The notes under the pieces were generated by a model. The model was given only the letters and a program-made list of their open reading frames with translations, was not told the DNA's origin and searched no databases. The position numbers were made by a program, and so were the translations under genes. 64,000 bases of DNA from Sphingomonas colocasiae (GTDB lineage Bacteria; Pseudomonadota; Alphaproteobacteria; Sphingomonadales; Sphingomonadaceae): assembly GCF_019880585.1 (NCBI RefSeq), contig NZ_JAINVV010000007.1, positions 1-64,000 of the forward strand. Reading direction: 5' to 3'. This document shows positions 45,750-54,667 of the stretch, in pieces. Every line of letters begins with the position of its first letter. Positions within the stretch are counted from its first letter, which is position 1.

Positions 45750-47102
45750 CTATCTATCGAACGGATTCTTGGGCGCGCGCAAGGTCAATCGCACCGGCAC
45801 CGCGCCGAAACCCAGTTCCTTGCGGATGCCGTTCACCAGATAGCGGCGATAGCTTTCGGGAAGCTGGTCGACGCGCGTGCCGAACAGGATGAAGCCGGGC
45901 GGCCGCGTCTTCGCCTGGGTGATGTAGCGCAGCTTGATGCGCTTGCCGCCGGGCGCCGGCGGCGGATTGGCCTCCACCGCGCGTTCGAACCAGCGGTTGA
46001 GCTGGCCGGTGGAAACGCGCTTGCTCCACGCGTCGCGGGTTTCGAAGGCCGCCTGGATCAATTGGTCCAGCCCCTTGCCCGTCGCCCCGGAGACCGCGAT
46101 CAGCGGCACGCCGCGCGCTTGGGCCAGCCCCTCGTCCAGCGCCTTGCGTACGCCCTGGAACAGGCTGCTGGGATTTTCCGCCACATCCCATTTGTTGAGC
46201 GCGATCACCAATGCGCGCCCTTCCTCCAGCACGCGATCGGCGATCTTCAGATCCTGCGCCTCCAGCCCCAAAGTGGCATCGAGCAGCAGCACGACCACTT
46301 CGGCGAAATCGACCGCGCGCAACGCGTCCGCGACCGACAGTTTCTCAAGCTTGTCCTGCACCTTCGCGCGCTTGCGCATGCCCGCCGTGTCGATCAGCCG
46401 CAGCGGACGATCGTTCCACATCAGGTCGATCGCGATCGAATCACGCGTGATCCCCGCTTCCGGCCCGGTGATCAGCCGGTCCTCGCCCAGGATGCGGTTG
46501 ATCATCGTCGACTTGCCGGCATTGGGCCGGCCGACCACCGCGAGCTTCAAGGGACCGTCTTCCGACTCGTCCTCATCCTCGTCGGTCGCGGCGACCGCGG
46601 CGTCGATATAGGGCATCAACGCCTCGAACAGCTCGACCATGCCCTCGCCATGCTCGGCGCTCAGCTCGACCGGATCGCCAAAGCCAAGCTCCAGCGCTTC
46701 GAGCACCCCGTCATTGCCGGCGCGCCCCTCCGCCTTGTTCGCGGCGAGGATGACGGGCGTGTTGCCGGCGCGCAGCCAGCGGCCGATCTCCGCGTCGAGC
46801 GGCACGATGCCGGCGCGCGAATCGACCATGAACAGCGCGACATCCGCGTCGGCCACCGCCGCCTCGGTCTGCGCGCGCATCCGGCCGGGCAGCGACTGGG
46901 GATCCTCATCCTCGAACCCGGCGGTATCGACGATGCGGAATTCAAGGTCGAACAGCCGCGCGTCGCCTTCGCGCCGGTCGCGGGTCACGCCGGGGCGATC
47001 GTCGACCAGCGCGAGCTTCTTGCCGACCAGCCGGTTGAAGAGCGTCGACTTGCCGACATTGGGCCGCCCGACAATGGCGACAGTGGGAAGATGCTTGGGC
47101 AT
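45750..47102 (-). CDS. der: Ribosome biogenesis GTPase Der
   Basis: 450 aa with two tandem G domains, GRPNVGKST near the N-terminus and GRPNAGKST near residue 190, and a C-terminal KH-like domain starting about residue 360. It acts in 50S subunit assembly. The first domain has NKAE instead of NKxD for guanine recognition, as often seen in Der; the second has NKWD. The neighbours bamB and the yfgM-like gene preserve the order seen across Proteobacteria. Confidence 0.97.
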   Translation of the reverse strand: MPKHLPTVAIVGRPNVGKSTLFNRLVGKKLALVDDRPGVTRDRREGDARLFDLEFRIVDTAGFEDEDPQSLPGRMRAQTEAAVADADVALFMVDSRAGIVPLDAEIGRWLRAGNTPVILAANKAEGRAGNDGVLEALELGFGDPVELSAEHGEGMVELFEALMPYIDAAVAATDEDEDESEDGPLKLAVVGRPNAGKSTMINRILGEDRLITGPEAGITRDSIAIDLMWNDRPLRLIDTAGMRKRAKVQDKLEKLSVADALRAVDFAEVVVLLLDATLGLEAQDLKIADRVLEEGRALVIALNKWDVAENPSSLFQGVRKALDEGLAQARGVPLIAVSGATGKGLDQLIQAAFETRDAWSKRVSTGQLNRWFERAVEANPPPAPGGKRIKLRYITQAKTRPPGFILFGTRVDQLPESYRRYLVNGIRKELGFGAVPVRLTLRAPKNPFDR

Positions 47103-47137
47103 TCGAGCGCGATAGGCGCTAATGCGCCGAGACTAAA

Positions 47138-47160
47138 CCCCTCCCTTGCACGGGGAGGGG
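47138..47160. terminator. Hairpin between bamB and der
   Basis: An 8-bp GC stem (47138-47145 with 47153-47160, 7-nt loop) lies in the 65 bp between the bamB stop and the der start. It may limit read-through into der. Confidence 0.45.
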
Positions 47161-47167
47161 CATGATC

Positions 47168-48538
47168 TCACTTCCAGGCGGTGATCCGGCCGCTATTGTC
47201 GAGGACATAGAGCATGCCCCCCGCGACGACCGGCGGCAGATAGACCGGCCGGCCCAGATCGACGCGGCTCTGCACGCTGCCGTCGGTGGGCGAGGCGTAG
47301 AGCAGGTCGCCATTGGTGCTGGTCAGTACAAGGCGATCGCCGGCCAGCACCGGCCCCTGCCAGAACATCGGCCCCTTCTTGTCCTTCTCGTCGCGATAGC
47401 GCGGAAGCTGGCTGCTCCAGCGGACCTTGCCGTTGATGCGCGAGACGCAGAGCAGTTTCGCCTCGTCGGTGACGACGAACAGCCATTCGCCGACCACCCA
47501 GGGGGTGGCGATGCCGGCGACGTTGAGTTCCCAAAGCCGCTGGCCGGTGACAAGTTCCAGCGAGACCATGCGCCCGCCAAGGCCCACGGCGAACACACGG
47601 CCCTGATCGATCACCGGATCGGCATCGACGTCGCTGAGCGACGCGACCGCGGTCGAGATGCTGGTCCGCGCCAGCACGTCTTGCCAGACTTCCTGACCAT
47701 TCTCGTAACGATAAGCGGCAAGCTCACCTGACGAATAACCCGCGATCACCGTGCCCTGCGCAACGGCGGGCGTGGCGATGCCGAAGATGCCGGCGCTTTC
47801 CAGCGTGCCCGAACGCGCCCATTCCTGATTGCCGTCGCTGGCGCGCAAGGCGTAGATCTGATTGTCTTGGCTCATCGCATAGACATTGCCGTTGCCGACG
47901 CCGGGTGCGCCACGCAGCGGGCCGCCCGGCCGCTTCTTCCAGATCTGCTCGCCGGTCTGGGCATTGAAGGCGACGATGTCACCGAGGCCGTTGGTGGCGA
48001 AGACCTTGCCATCGTCATAGCTGGCGCCACCGCCGAACAGCGATTTGGCGTTGCCGCTCCCATTGCCGCCCAGCAAAGGAATCCCGCCGGAGCCGTTCTG
48101 GGGATTGCCGATCTGCGCTTCCCAGGCCTTGGCGCCGGTGGCCGCATCGAACGCGGTCAGCTTCGCCCTGGTATCGACCACGAACACTTTGCCTTCGGCA
48201 ACGATCGGCGCAGACCCCAGCCGCTCAAATTTGCTGGCACCCGAAATCTCCGCCATCCAGGCTTGGGCCAGGCTTTCGCCAAGTCCCAGATGCCCCATCG
48301 ACTTGGACGCGTTGCCGCCCGGCTGCGTCCATTCGGCATTGGCGACCGCGGGCGGCAGCACCACCGCGACGTCGGCGATCGAGGGATCGACCTCCACGCC
48401 GCTTTCCGAGGTCAGCACGGGGATGCGTTTTCCGATCGTGGGGGTCTTCGGCTTGTTGTCGCCGCCCTTGAACACGCCGCACCCGCCCAAAAGCGCCGCC
48501 AGCGAACCCGCCAGCACAACACTCCGCAAAAGCTTCAT
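47168..48538 (-). CDS. bamB: Outer membrane assembly lipoprotein BamB
   Basis: 456 aa with a lipoprotein signal (LLGGC, lipidated Cys20) and a PQQ-like beta-propeller of about eight blades, with repeated WE/AxG motifs. It belongs to the Bam complex, which inserts beta-barrel proteins in the outer membrane. It starts 1 nt inside the stop of the YfgM-like gene (TAATG). The large set of TonB receptors and porins in this genome would depend on it. Confidence 0.94.
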   Translation of the reverse strand: MKLLRSVVLAGSLAALLGGCGVFKGGDNKPKTPTIGKRIPVLTSESGVEVDPSIADVAVVLPPAVANAEWTQPGGNASKSMGHLGLGESLAQAWMAEISGASKFERLGSAPIVAEGKVFVVDTRAKLTAFDAATGAKAWEAQIGNPQNGSGGIPLLGGNGSGNAKSLFGGGASYDDGKVFATNGLGDIVAFNAQTGEQIWKKRPGGPLRGAPGVGNGNVYAMSQDNQIYALRASDGNQEWARSGTLESAGIFGIATPAVAQGTVIAGYSSGELAAYRYENGQEVWQDVLARTSISTAVASLSDVDADPVIDQGRVFAVGLGGRMVSLELVTGQRLWELNVAGIATPWVVGEWLFVVTDEAKLLCVSRINGKVRWSSQLPRYRDEKDKKGPMFWQGPVLAGDRLVLTSTNGDLLYASPTDGSVQSRVDLGRPVYLPPVVAGGMLYVLDNSGRITAWK

Positions 48539-49236
48539 TATTTCTTCTCTCCGTCCGGCTGAGCGACCGCGTCCACACCCAATAGTCCAGCCATCTGACG
48601 CGTGCGTCGGCGGATGCTCTCGGGCACAGCTTCGTCATTTGCGATCGCTGCGAAAAGTGGCCCCGCAAGCTCGGGCTTGTTGAGGTTCAGATAGGCGATC
48701 GCGACCATCTCGCCCGCGCTGCCGAACCAGGGATTGCCCTTGACGGCCAGCGGCTTGAGGCGAGTCACCACATCCTGCGGCTTCATGCTGTCATATTCGG
48801 CGGCGGTCCAGCGGATCAGAGCCAGGTCGCGATAGGGCTTGGCGAGGCTTTCATCCTCGGCCACCGCCTTGTAGCCGGCTATGGCGCTCTTGGAATCGTT
48901 CGCGGCCTGGCGCAGGCCCGCGGTCGCGAGCTTGGCGGCGGCGCGATAGCCGTCGATATCGCTTTCGGTGAAGGGCTTCAGCTTCTTCTCGGCATCTTGG
49001 CTGCGGCCTTCCGACATGTCGGTAAAGACATGCGCCACCGCCTCACCTTCGGCATGCGACTTCTTGGTCTGCGAGATATTCCACCACAACACCCCGCCAA
49101 AGATGGCCAGCCCGAGGAAGATCGCGCCAACGATCCACAAGCCCCAGCGCCGCCACACGGACGCAATCTGCTCGCGGCGCAGTTCTTCATCGACTTCACG
49201 CTTGAAGGCATCGATATTCGGGGGGGTGGACGCCAC
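48538..49236 (-). CDS. YfgM-like tetratricopeptide membrane protein
   Basis: 232 aa with one membrane helix (about residues 30-52) and a periplasmic TPR domain (TPR_21/YfgM family). YfgM in E. coli links periplasmic chaperones to the Sec translocon. GTG 49236 is chosen, with GCGGAG 6 nt upstream; a TTG at 49254 is in frame but poorly supported. The gene order with bamB and der is conserved among Proteobacteria. Confidence 0.88.
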   Translation of the reverse strand: MASTPPNIDAFKREVDEELRREQIASVWRRWGLWIVGAIFLGLAIFGGVLWWNISQTKKSHAEGEAVAHVFTDMSEGRSQDAEKKLKPFTESDIDGYRAAAKLATAGLRQAANDSKSAIAGYKAVAEDESLAKPYRDLALIRWTAAEYDSMKPQDVVTRLKPLAVKGNPWFGSAGEMVAIAYLNLNKPELAGPLFAAIANDEAVPESIRRRTRQMAGLLGVDAVAQPDGEKK

Positions 49237-49317
49237 GTGGGACTCCGCTTTCAATCTGGATGGTCTGGCAAAAACTCGGCGGAACCTAGTTCGCTTTCCG
49301 CCAAAGGGGAAGCGCCC

Positions 49318-50178
49318 TCAGGGCTTGGGCTGATAGGTCTGTTCCGGCCCCGGGAAGCTGCGCGCGCGCACCTCCTCCGCATAGCGGCCGGCCGCCGCGT
49401 CGATCCGCCCGGCAAGATCGTCATAACGCTTCACGAAACGGGCGGTGCGCTCGAACATGCCGAGCATGTCGTCGATCACCAGCACCTGGCCGTCGCAGTC
49501 GGCGGATGCGCCGATCCCGATCACCGGGCACGAAACCTCCGCGGTCACCGCCTTGGCCAGCGGCTCGATCACGCCCTCCACCACCATCGAAAAGGCGCCG
49601 GCATCCGCGATCGCGCGCGCATCGGCGATGATCTTGGCATGTTCGGCATTGGTGCGGCCGCGCGCGCCATAGCCGCCGAGCGCGTTCACGGCCTGCGGCG
49701 TGAGGCCGATATGGCCGACGACGGGAATGCCGCGCGCGGTGAGGAAGGCGACGGTCGGCGCCATCGCCTCCCCGCCCTCCAGCTTCACCGCGGCGGCGCC
49801 GGTTTCCGACATGATCCGCGCGGCGGAAACGAACGCCTGTTCGGGGCTTGCCTCATAGCTGCCGAACGGCATGTCGATCACCACCACCGAATGATAGCTG
49901 CCGCGCACGACCGCGGCGCCATGCGCGCACATCATGTCCAGCGTCACGCCCAGCGTGGACGGCAGGCCATAGATCACCTGGCCCAGGCTGTCGCCGACCA
50001 GCAGCATGTCGCAGTGATGATCGAGGATCTGCGCCATGCGCGCGGTATAGGCGGTCAGCATCACCACCGGATCCTTGCCCTTGCGCGCCTGGATCTGCGG
50101 CACGGTCATGCGCTTCATCGGCGCCGGCGTGGGATGCGCGCGGCTGGTGGAGGTGTCGAGCTGATAGGTCGTGGACAT
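49318..50178 (-). CDS. panB: Ketopantoate hydroxymethyltransferase
   Basis: 286 aa with the PanB family segments [27 protein letters not shown] and [15 protein letters not shown]. It adds the hydroxymethyl group from 5,10-methylene-THF to ketoisovalerate in the coenzyme A pathway. It is upstream of the YfgM-like gene in the same direction with about 80 bp between. Start ATG 50178. Confidence 0.97.
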   Translation of the reverse strand: MSTTYQLDTSTSRAHPTPAPMKRMTVPQIQARKGKDPVVMLTAYTARMAQILDHHCDMLLVGDSLGQVIYGLPSTLGVTLDMMCAHGAAVVRGSYHSVVVIDMPFGSYEASPEQAFVSAARIMSETGAAAVKLEGGEAMAPTVAFLTARGIPVVGHIGLTPQAVNALGGYGARGRTNAEHAKIIADARAIADAGAFSMVVEGVIEPLAKAVTAEVSCPVIGIGASADCDGQVLVIDDMLGMFERTARFVKRYDDLAGRIDAAAGRYAEEVRARSFPGPEQTYQPKP

Positions 50179-50248
50179 CGCGCCCCTCTAGCCATCTGTG
50201 AAGCGCATCGCCAGCGAAGCCTTGCATGAGTCCAATATTCTTGACTCC

Positions 50249-50268
50249 ATGTTATAAATGCCTAACAT
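50249..50268. promoter_or_regulatory. Dyad upstream of the XRE gene pair
   Basis: ATGTTA and TAACAT form a perfect 6-bp dyad with an 8-nt spacer. It overlaps a possible promoter (TTGACT at 50241-50246, TAACAT at 50263-50268, 16 nt apart). It could be the operator for autoregulation by the HTH protein encoded downstream. Confidence 0.35.
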
Positions 50269-50303
50269 CATGGCTATCGTATCGAACATACAGGAACTGT
50301 CGG

Positions 50304-50726
50304 ATGACGTTTCGCGAAAAGATCGCCTGGCTGACGCTCGGTGGGCTGGCGCTCGCCTTTGGCCCGTATTTCTTCATGATCGCGCGGCTGGGGAATCATC
50401 CCTGGCTGATCGGCCCGGCGAGCGCGGGGCTGTTCATAGCGGTGGTGATCATCCTCACCATCGGCATGACGATCGGCAGCATCCTGGTGGCGCTGAGCAA
50501 CGTCCGCGACGCGGAACGGCCGAGCGACGAGCGCGATCGCGAGATCGCCCGGCGCGCATCGTCGATCGCCTATGCCGTGCTGATCCCCGCCCTGTTCGTC
50601 GCGCTGGGCACGCTGATCCTCGGGCTGGGGCAGGCGGTGCTGGTCAATGCCGTGCTCGCCGCGATCGTGATCGCCGAACTGGTGCGGTGTGCGCTCGAGA
50701 TCCGGGGCTATCGGCGGGGCTGGTGA
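50304..50726 (+). CDS. Small membrane protein paired with an XRE regulator
   Basis: 140 aa with four membrane helices in two hairpins, and a charged loop of about 25 residues between them (about 70-90, rich in Arg, Asp and Glu). I do not recognise a named family with certainty; similar proteins are often encoded next to a short XRE regulator. ATG 50304 has AGGA about 9 nt upstream. It overlaps the regulator start by 1 nt (TGATG). Confidence 0.78.
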   Translation: MTFREKIAWLTLGGLALAFGPYFFMIARLGNHPWLIGPASAGLFIAVVIILTIGMTIGSILVALSNVRDAERPSDERDREIARRASSIAYAVLIPALFVALGTLILGLGQAVLVNAVLAAIVIAELVRCALEIRGYRRGW

Positions 50727-50938
50727 TGACGGGGAAACGCATCACAAACACCATCCGCACCCTGCGCTTCCTGGCCGGGGAGATGACTCAGGCCGAACTC
50801 GGCGAGCGCGTGGGCGTGACGCGGCAGACGATCGCCGCGATCGAGCAGGGCAAATATTCCCCCTCGCTGGAAACCGCGTTCCGCATCGCCGACATATTCG
50901 GCAAGCCGCTGGACGAGGTGTTCGGCTGGGAGGCGTGA
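50726..50938 (+). CDS. Short XRE family transcriptional regulator
   Basis: 70 aa, almost only a helix-turn-helix of the Cro/C1 type: MTQAELGERVGVTRQTIAAIE with the KYSPSLETAFRIADIF segment. It is coupled to the membrane-protein gene by a TGATG overlap. This arrangement suggests a regulator controlled by, or controlling, the membrane protein. Targets are unknown. Confidence 0.9.
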   Translation: MTGKRITNTIRTLRFLAGEMTQAELGERVGVTRQTIAAIEQGKYSPSLETAFRIADIFGKPLDEVFGWEA

Positions 50939-50989
50939 AACCACGCGGCGCGACATTCCCCCTCCCTTGCCATCCCCGCTCTTCTCCCT

Positions 50990-51077
50990 TGTCATCCCCG
51001 CGAAAGCGGGGATCCAGCTTTTGCGTGAAGCATCAGAAAGAAGAAGAAGCTGGATCCCCGCTTTCGCGGGGATGACA
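50990..51077. repeat. Dispersed inverted-repeat element, copy 2
   Basis: Perfect 31-bp arms (50990-51020 with 51047-51077) with a 26-nt spacer. The core is the same as in the element at 32463-32558. It separates the convergent XRE gene and the phosphodiesterase gene. Confidence 0.9.
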
Positions 51078-51102
51078 GGGGGCTTGGATCCGGCTCGTCA
51101 GC

Positions 51103-52140
51103 CTACCGCTTCAGCGCGGCGACCGCGATGCCCGGAAAATCGCTGAACACGCCATCGACGCCGATCGCCGCGAATTGCCGGATTTCAGCGGTCAGGTCGC
51201 CCGGCTTGCGCGGGTCCACGCCCTTGCGCATTTCCAGCGGCAGGAAATAATTCTCCGCGCGGAAGGTCCAGACATGGACCTTGAGCCCCGCGGCATGCGC
51301 GTCCCTGACCAGATCGGTGGGCTCGCCCGACCGCCCGAGCACCGTGCGCGGCACGATCATCTCCTTGGAAGGGCCGATCCCGTCGGCGGTTCTCGCCACC
51401 TCGGCAAGCCCGGCGGGCGTCGCCAGCGCGGCATAGGTCCTGCCCGATCCGTCGGCCGGGCCACCGCCGGCATCCATCAGGAAGATCAGGCGCAATCCGG
51501 TCAGGCCACGCAACGTCTTGAGATTCTCCAGCTCGAACGACTGGATGAAGACCGGATCATCCTTCGCGCCATATCCGTTCTTCGCCAGCAGCGCCGCCAG
51601 CGGCGCCTCGAGCGCGAGGCCGATCGAACGGAAATAACTGGGATGCTTGGTCTCGGGATACAGTCCGATCCGGCGGCCGGTCTCCTTCTCCTTCGCGCGG
51701 GCAAGATCGATGATCTCCTGAAAGGTCGGGATCTCGAACCGGCCGTCATAGGCCGCATTGCCCGGCCGCAGCATCAGCAGCCTTTCCTTCGCGCGCAGCG
51801 TCTTCAGTTCGGCCAGCGTGAAATCCTCGGTGAACCAGCCGCTCACCGACTGGCCGTCGATCGTCTTCTTCACCTTGCGCGCCGCGAATTCGGGATGATC
51901 GGCAATATCGGTGGTGCCCGATATCTCGTTCTCGTGGCGCGCGACGAGCACGCCATCCTTCGTCATCACCAGATCGGGCTCGATAAAGTCCGCCCCCTGC
52001 TCGATCGCGAGCGTGTAGGACGCGATCGTATGTTCGGGCCGCTCGCCGCTGGCGCCGCGATGCGCGATCACGATCGGACTGGCGAGCGCCGGCGCGGTCA
52101 TCGCCAGCGACGCAAGTGACAGGAAAATAGGCCAGCGCAT
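51103..52140 (-). CDS. Periplasmic glycerophosphodiester phosphodiesterase
   Basis: 345 aa with a signal peptide cleaved after ALA (about residue 20). The GDPD TIM-barrel follows, with HRGAS at 27-31, the metal/acid residues in FIEPDLVMTKDG and a second conserved His in LVARHENEIS. It is of the GlpQ type and releases glycerol-3-phosphate from phospholipid head-group diesters in the periplasm. It stands alone. Confidence 0.92.
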   Translation of the reverse strand: MRWPIFLSLASLAMTAPALASPIVIAHRGASGERPEHTIASYTLAIEQGADFIEPDLVMTKDGVLVARHENEISGTTDIADHPEFAARKVKKTIDGQSVSGWFTEDFTLAELKTLRAKERLLMLRPGNAAYDGRFEIPTFQEIIDLARAKEKETGRRIGLYPETKHPSYFRSIGLALEAPLAALLAKNGYGAKDDPVFIQSFELENLKTLRGLTGLRLIFLMDAGGGPADGSGRTYAALATPAGLAEVARTADGIGPSKEMIVPRTVLGRSGEPTDLVRDAHAAGLKVHVWTFRAENYFLPLEMRKGVDPRKPGDLTAEIRQFAAIGVDGVFSDFPGIAVAALKR

Positions 52141-52182
52141 GAAATCCTCCGCATCGGGAGCGCCTTCCCTGCCCCGGCCCGG

Positions 52183-52533
52183 TTACGCCTTGATGGCGGC
52201 TTCATAACGTTCCGGCTTGAAGCCGACGATCGTCTCGCCGCCCAGATCGAGCACCGGCCGCTTGATCATCGACGGATTGGCGAGCATCAGCGCCACCGCC
52301 TTGTCGGCGTCGATCCCCTGCTTGTCGGCATCCGGCAGCGCGCGGAACGTGGTGCCGGCGCGGTTGAGGATGGTTTCCCAGCCATGTTCGGCCACCCAGC
52401 CGCCGAGCTTCGCTGCATCCGCGCCCAGCGCCTTGTAGTCGTGGAAATCATAGGCGACCCCATGGCCCTCAAGCCAGGTCCGCGCCTTCTTGATCGTGTC
52501 GCAATTCTTGATGCCGTACATTGTGATGGTCAC
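52183..52533 (-). CDS. ArsC/Spx-like reductase family protein
   Basis: 116 aa of the ArsC thioredoxin-like family, YffB type. The N-terminal motif is YGIKNCDTIKKA with a single Cys and the C-terminal KRPVLDLGG matches the family. It is probably not a true arsenate reductase, as no ars genes are near. GTG 52533 has GGGAG 6 nt upstream and starts 3 nt after the upstream stop. It ends the RidA-GNAT-78aa operon. Confidence 0.85.
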   Translation of the reverse strand: MTITMYGIKNCDTIKKARTWLEGHGVAYDFHDYKALGADAAKLGGWVAEHGWETILNRAGTTFRALPDADKQGIDADKAVALMLANPSMIKRPVLDLGGETIVGFKPERYEAAIKA

Positions 52534-52536
52534 GCG

Positions 52537-52773
52537 TCACTCCCGTTCGCCGAATTCCGAAACGATCCGCCCGCCGCCGCGCAGCAGCCGCCCGCCGGCA
52601 TGCTGTTCGCACGCCTCCTCGGCTTCCTGCACGCTCTGGAAGATGCCTAGCTTCTCCCACCCATACCAGCGGCGATGCTGGGCGATATACCAATCGGTCC
52701 AGGTGCGGCCGCTGAAGATCGCCTCGATCACCGACTTGCGCTGATGGATCACGCGATACCGGATCTTCGTCAC
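52537..52773 (-). CDS. Small conserved hypothetical protein
   Basis: 78 aa, basic N-terminal part with several Trp and Tyr (TDWYIAQHRRWYGWEKLG) and an acidic middle. I do not recognise the family. Translation is supported by the GTGA overlap with the GNAT gene and by carrying the ribosome binding site of the ArsC-like gene. Start GTG 52773. Confidence 0.7.
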   Translation of the reverse strand: MTKIRYRVIHQRKSVIEAIFSGRTWTDWYIAQHRRWYGWEKLGIFQSVQEAEEACEQHAGGRLLRGGGRIVSEFGERE

Positions 52774-53183
52774 CTGCCGTCCAATCTCTTGCCGATCGTC
52801 ACCACCTGCTGCGCGTCATAGCCGATGGCGGCGTAGAAACCGAGCGCCTGAACATTGTCGTCGCGCACCATCAGGCGAATGGCGGGGCAATCGCGCGCTT
52901 CGAGCCAAGCCTCGGCCGCGCGCATCAGGCCGCGGCCGAGCCCCGCCCGCCGGCGATCGGGCGCGACCGCGAGATAATAGACCCAGCCGCGATGGCCGTC
53001 GAAACCCACCATCACCGATCCCGCCAGCGCATCGCCATCCCGCAGCCCGAGAATCACCGAGGATGGCCCCTCGATCGCGATCCGCGCATCCGAGGCCGGA
53101 TCGTTCCAGGGGCGCGTCAGCCCGCACGCCTCCCACAGCGCGACAAGCGCGGGGATCGCGTCGAGCCCGAGCGGCGCGATCAC
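52770..53183 (-). CDS. GNAT family N-acetyltransferase
   Basis: 137 aa with the acetyl-CoA binding motif YYLAVAPDRRRAGLGRGLM. It resembles YpeA/RimI-type GNATs of unknown substrate. GTG 53183 overlaps the RidA stop by 4 nt (GTGA); the frame stays open further upstream but that part is out of family. Its overlap with both neighbours marks a coupled four-gene operon. Confidence 0.88.
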   Translation of the reverse strand: MIAPLGLDAIPALVALWEACGLTRPWNDPASDARIAIEGPSSVILGLRDGDALAGSVMVGFDGHRGWVYYLAVAPDRRRAGLGRGLMRAAEAWLEARDCPAIRLMVRDDNVQALGFYAAIGYDAQQVVTIGKRLDGR

Positions 53184-53572
53184 CCGGCGCTCGCCCGCAT
53201 CGCCGTCACCTCGATCTCCACCTTCATCTCCGGCGCGACGAAGCCGGAGACGATCAGCCCGGTCGCCGCCGGGCGGATCTCGCCGAAGGTTTCGGCGAGC
53301 ACGGGCACGATCGCGTGCCACCAGGCGATATCGGTGACGTAATAGGTGGCGCGCACCACATCGGCCATCGCGAACCCCGCCTCGTCCAGCGTGGCGGCGA
53401 TCACGCGAAAGGCGTTGCGCGCCTGTTCCGCCGCGTCGTCGGGCATGATCCGCGTATCCGGATCATAGCCGGTGCACCCCGCCACGAAGCAGAAATCGCC
53501 CTGCACCACCGCGCGCGAATAGCCGATCGTCGCCTCGAAGGGCGATCCGCTGGAAATCAGACGACGGCTCAT
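53180..53572 (-). CDS. RidA family protein
   Basis: 130 aa of the YjgF/YER057c/RidA fold. RidA proteins hydrolyse reactive enamine/imine intermediates; this one is more distant from the archetype, so activity is not certain. ATG 53572 (MSRRLISS) has AGGAG 8 nt upstream; the longer frame to 53680 reads into the regulatory region. It is divergent from an ArsR-family gene, with a large palindrome between. Confidence 0.85.
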   Translation of the reverse strand: MSRRLISSGSPFEATIGYSRAVVQGDFCFVAGCTGYDPDTRIMPDDAAEQARNAFRVIAATLDEAGFAMADVVRATYYVTDIAWWHAIVPVLAETFGEIRPAATGLIVSGFVAPEMKVEIEVTAMRASAG

Positions 53573-53667
53573 GGGCATCACTCCTGCGATTCTGGATGCG
53601 GCCGGAATAGGCCTCCCTCGTCCGTCCGCAAGGGCTGATGACAGTGCTGATGACAGGGCACTCATCG

Positions 53668-53715
53668 AGTCCATCTCCAATACTTAGGATTTGACCTAAG
53701 TATTGGAGATGGACT
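53668..53715. promoter_or_regulatory. 21-bp perfect palindrome between ridA and arsR
   Basis: Arms 53668-53688 and 53695-53715 match completely (21 of 21) around a 6-nt ATTTGA loop. The centre is AT-rich (CAATACTTAG). It is flanked by direct repeats of CTCATCGAGTC at 53661-53671 and 53724-53734. It could be an operator of the ArsR protein encoded from 53749 or a small inserted element. Confidence 0.65.
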
Positions 53716-53748
53716 AAGCCTCGCTCATCGAGTCGCAGCGAGGATCGC

Positions 53749-54102
53749 ATGATGATGCCAGCCAGCCAGACCGCACCGGTGATCGACGGCATCTTCAGGG
53801 CGCTGTCCGATCCGACGCGGCGCCATGTGCTGGAACGGCTGAGCGCGCGGCCAGCCTCGGTGAGCGAGCTTGCCGCCCCCTATCGCATGGCGCTGCCAAG
53901 CTTTGTCGAGCATCTGAAGGTGCTGGAGAAGAGCGGACTGGTGCGTTCGCGCAAGGCCGGGCGGGTGCGCACCTACAGCCTTGCGCCCGAGCAGTTGAAG
54001 CTTGCCGAGGACTGGCTGGGGAAGCAGCGCACGCTCTGGGAACGACGGCTCGACCGGCTCGATGCCTATCTGTTGACGATGAAAGAGGAGACGCCCGAAT
54101 GA
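53749..54102 (+). CDS. ArsR family regulator (SRPBCC-coupled type)
   Basis: 117 aa winged helix-turn-helix, starting its domain with [20 protein letters not shown] and with the recognition region [15 protein letters not shown]. There are no cysteines for metal sensing. It overlaps an SRPBCC-domain gene by 4 nt, a known arrangement of ArsR (SdpR-like) regulators with AHSA1-type partners. ATG codons at 53749, 53752 and 53755 are all in frame. Confidence 0.9.
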   Translation: MMMPASQTAPVIDGIFRALSDPTRRHVLERLSARPASVSELAAPYRMALPSFVEHLKVLEKSGLVRSRKAGRVRTYSLAPEQLKLAEDWLGKQRTLWERRLDRLDAYLLTMKEETPE

Positions 54103-54578
54103 CATCCCCCCTTGGAATGCCCGACCCCAAGCTCGACCTGGTGCTCGAACGCGAGATCGACGTGCCCGTCGAACTGGTGTGGAAGGCATGGACCACGCCC
54201 GACCATCTCAAGAACTGGTTCGTGCCCAAGCCCTGGACGGTCACCGAATGCGAGATCGACCTGCGCGTCGGCGGCACCTTCCGCACCGTGATGCGCTCGC
54301 CCGAGGGTGACGAGTTCCCCAATCTCGGCTGCTATCTGGAGATCGTGCCCAATCAGCGGCTGATCTTCACCGACGCGCTGCTGCCCGGTTTCCGTCCGGC
54401 GCCCAAGCCCTTCTTCACCGCCGGCCTGCTGCTGGAGCCCACCGCGACGGGCACGCGCTACACCGCGATCGCGGTCCATGCCGACGAGGCCGGCCGGGAA
54501 ACCCATGAGCAAATGGGCTTCCACGACGGCTGGGGCACGGTGGTCGACCAGATGGTCGCCTATATCAAGGCCAACTGA
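54099..54578 (+). CDS. SRPBCC (AHSA1-type) domain protein
   Basis: 159 aa, one START/SRPBCC hydrophobic-pocket domain of the AHSA1 (activator of Hsp90-like) family, with the typical VFKAW-like start ([19 protein letters not shown]). Such proteins bind hydrophobic ligands. It is translationally coupled to the ArsR gene, so it may supply the ligand input or be the target. Function unknown. Confidence 0.88.
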   Translation: MTSPLGMPDPKLDLVLEREIDVPVELVWKAWTTPDHLKNWFVPKPWTVTECEIDLRVGGTFRTVMRSPEGDEFPNLGCYLEIVPNQRLIFTDALLPGFRPAPKPFFTAGLLLEPTATGTRYTAIAVHADEAGRETHEQMGFHDGWGTVVDQMVAYIKAN

Positions 54579-54605
54579 TCCCGCCATATCGGCGATGATT
54601 CCAGG

Positions 54606-54633
54606 CGCCCGCCGCATACCCATGCGGCGGGCG
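54606..54633 (+). terminator. Hairpin after the first ArsR-SRPBCC pair
   Basis: Perfect 12-bp stem (54606-54617 with 54622-54633, loop ACCC), 27 nt after the SRPBCC stop. No long T-run follows. Confidence 0.65.
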
Positions 54634-54667
54634 TCGTCATGTCCGGCGCGAATAGTTAAGCCATGAC

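Noticed and set aside
52183-52533. Arsenate reductase of an ars operon
   Set aside because: No arsB, arsH or related genes are near, and the sequence is of the YffB/Spx-like branch. The ArsR genes 1.2 kb away belong to SRPBCC pairs and lack metal-sensing cysteines.
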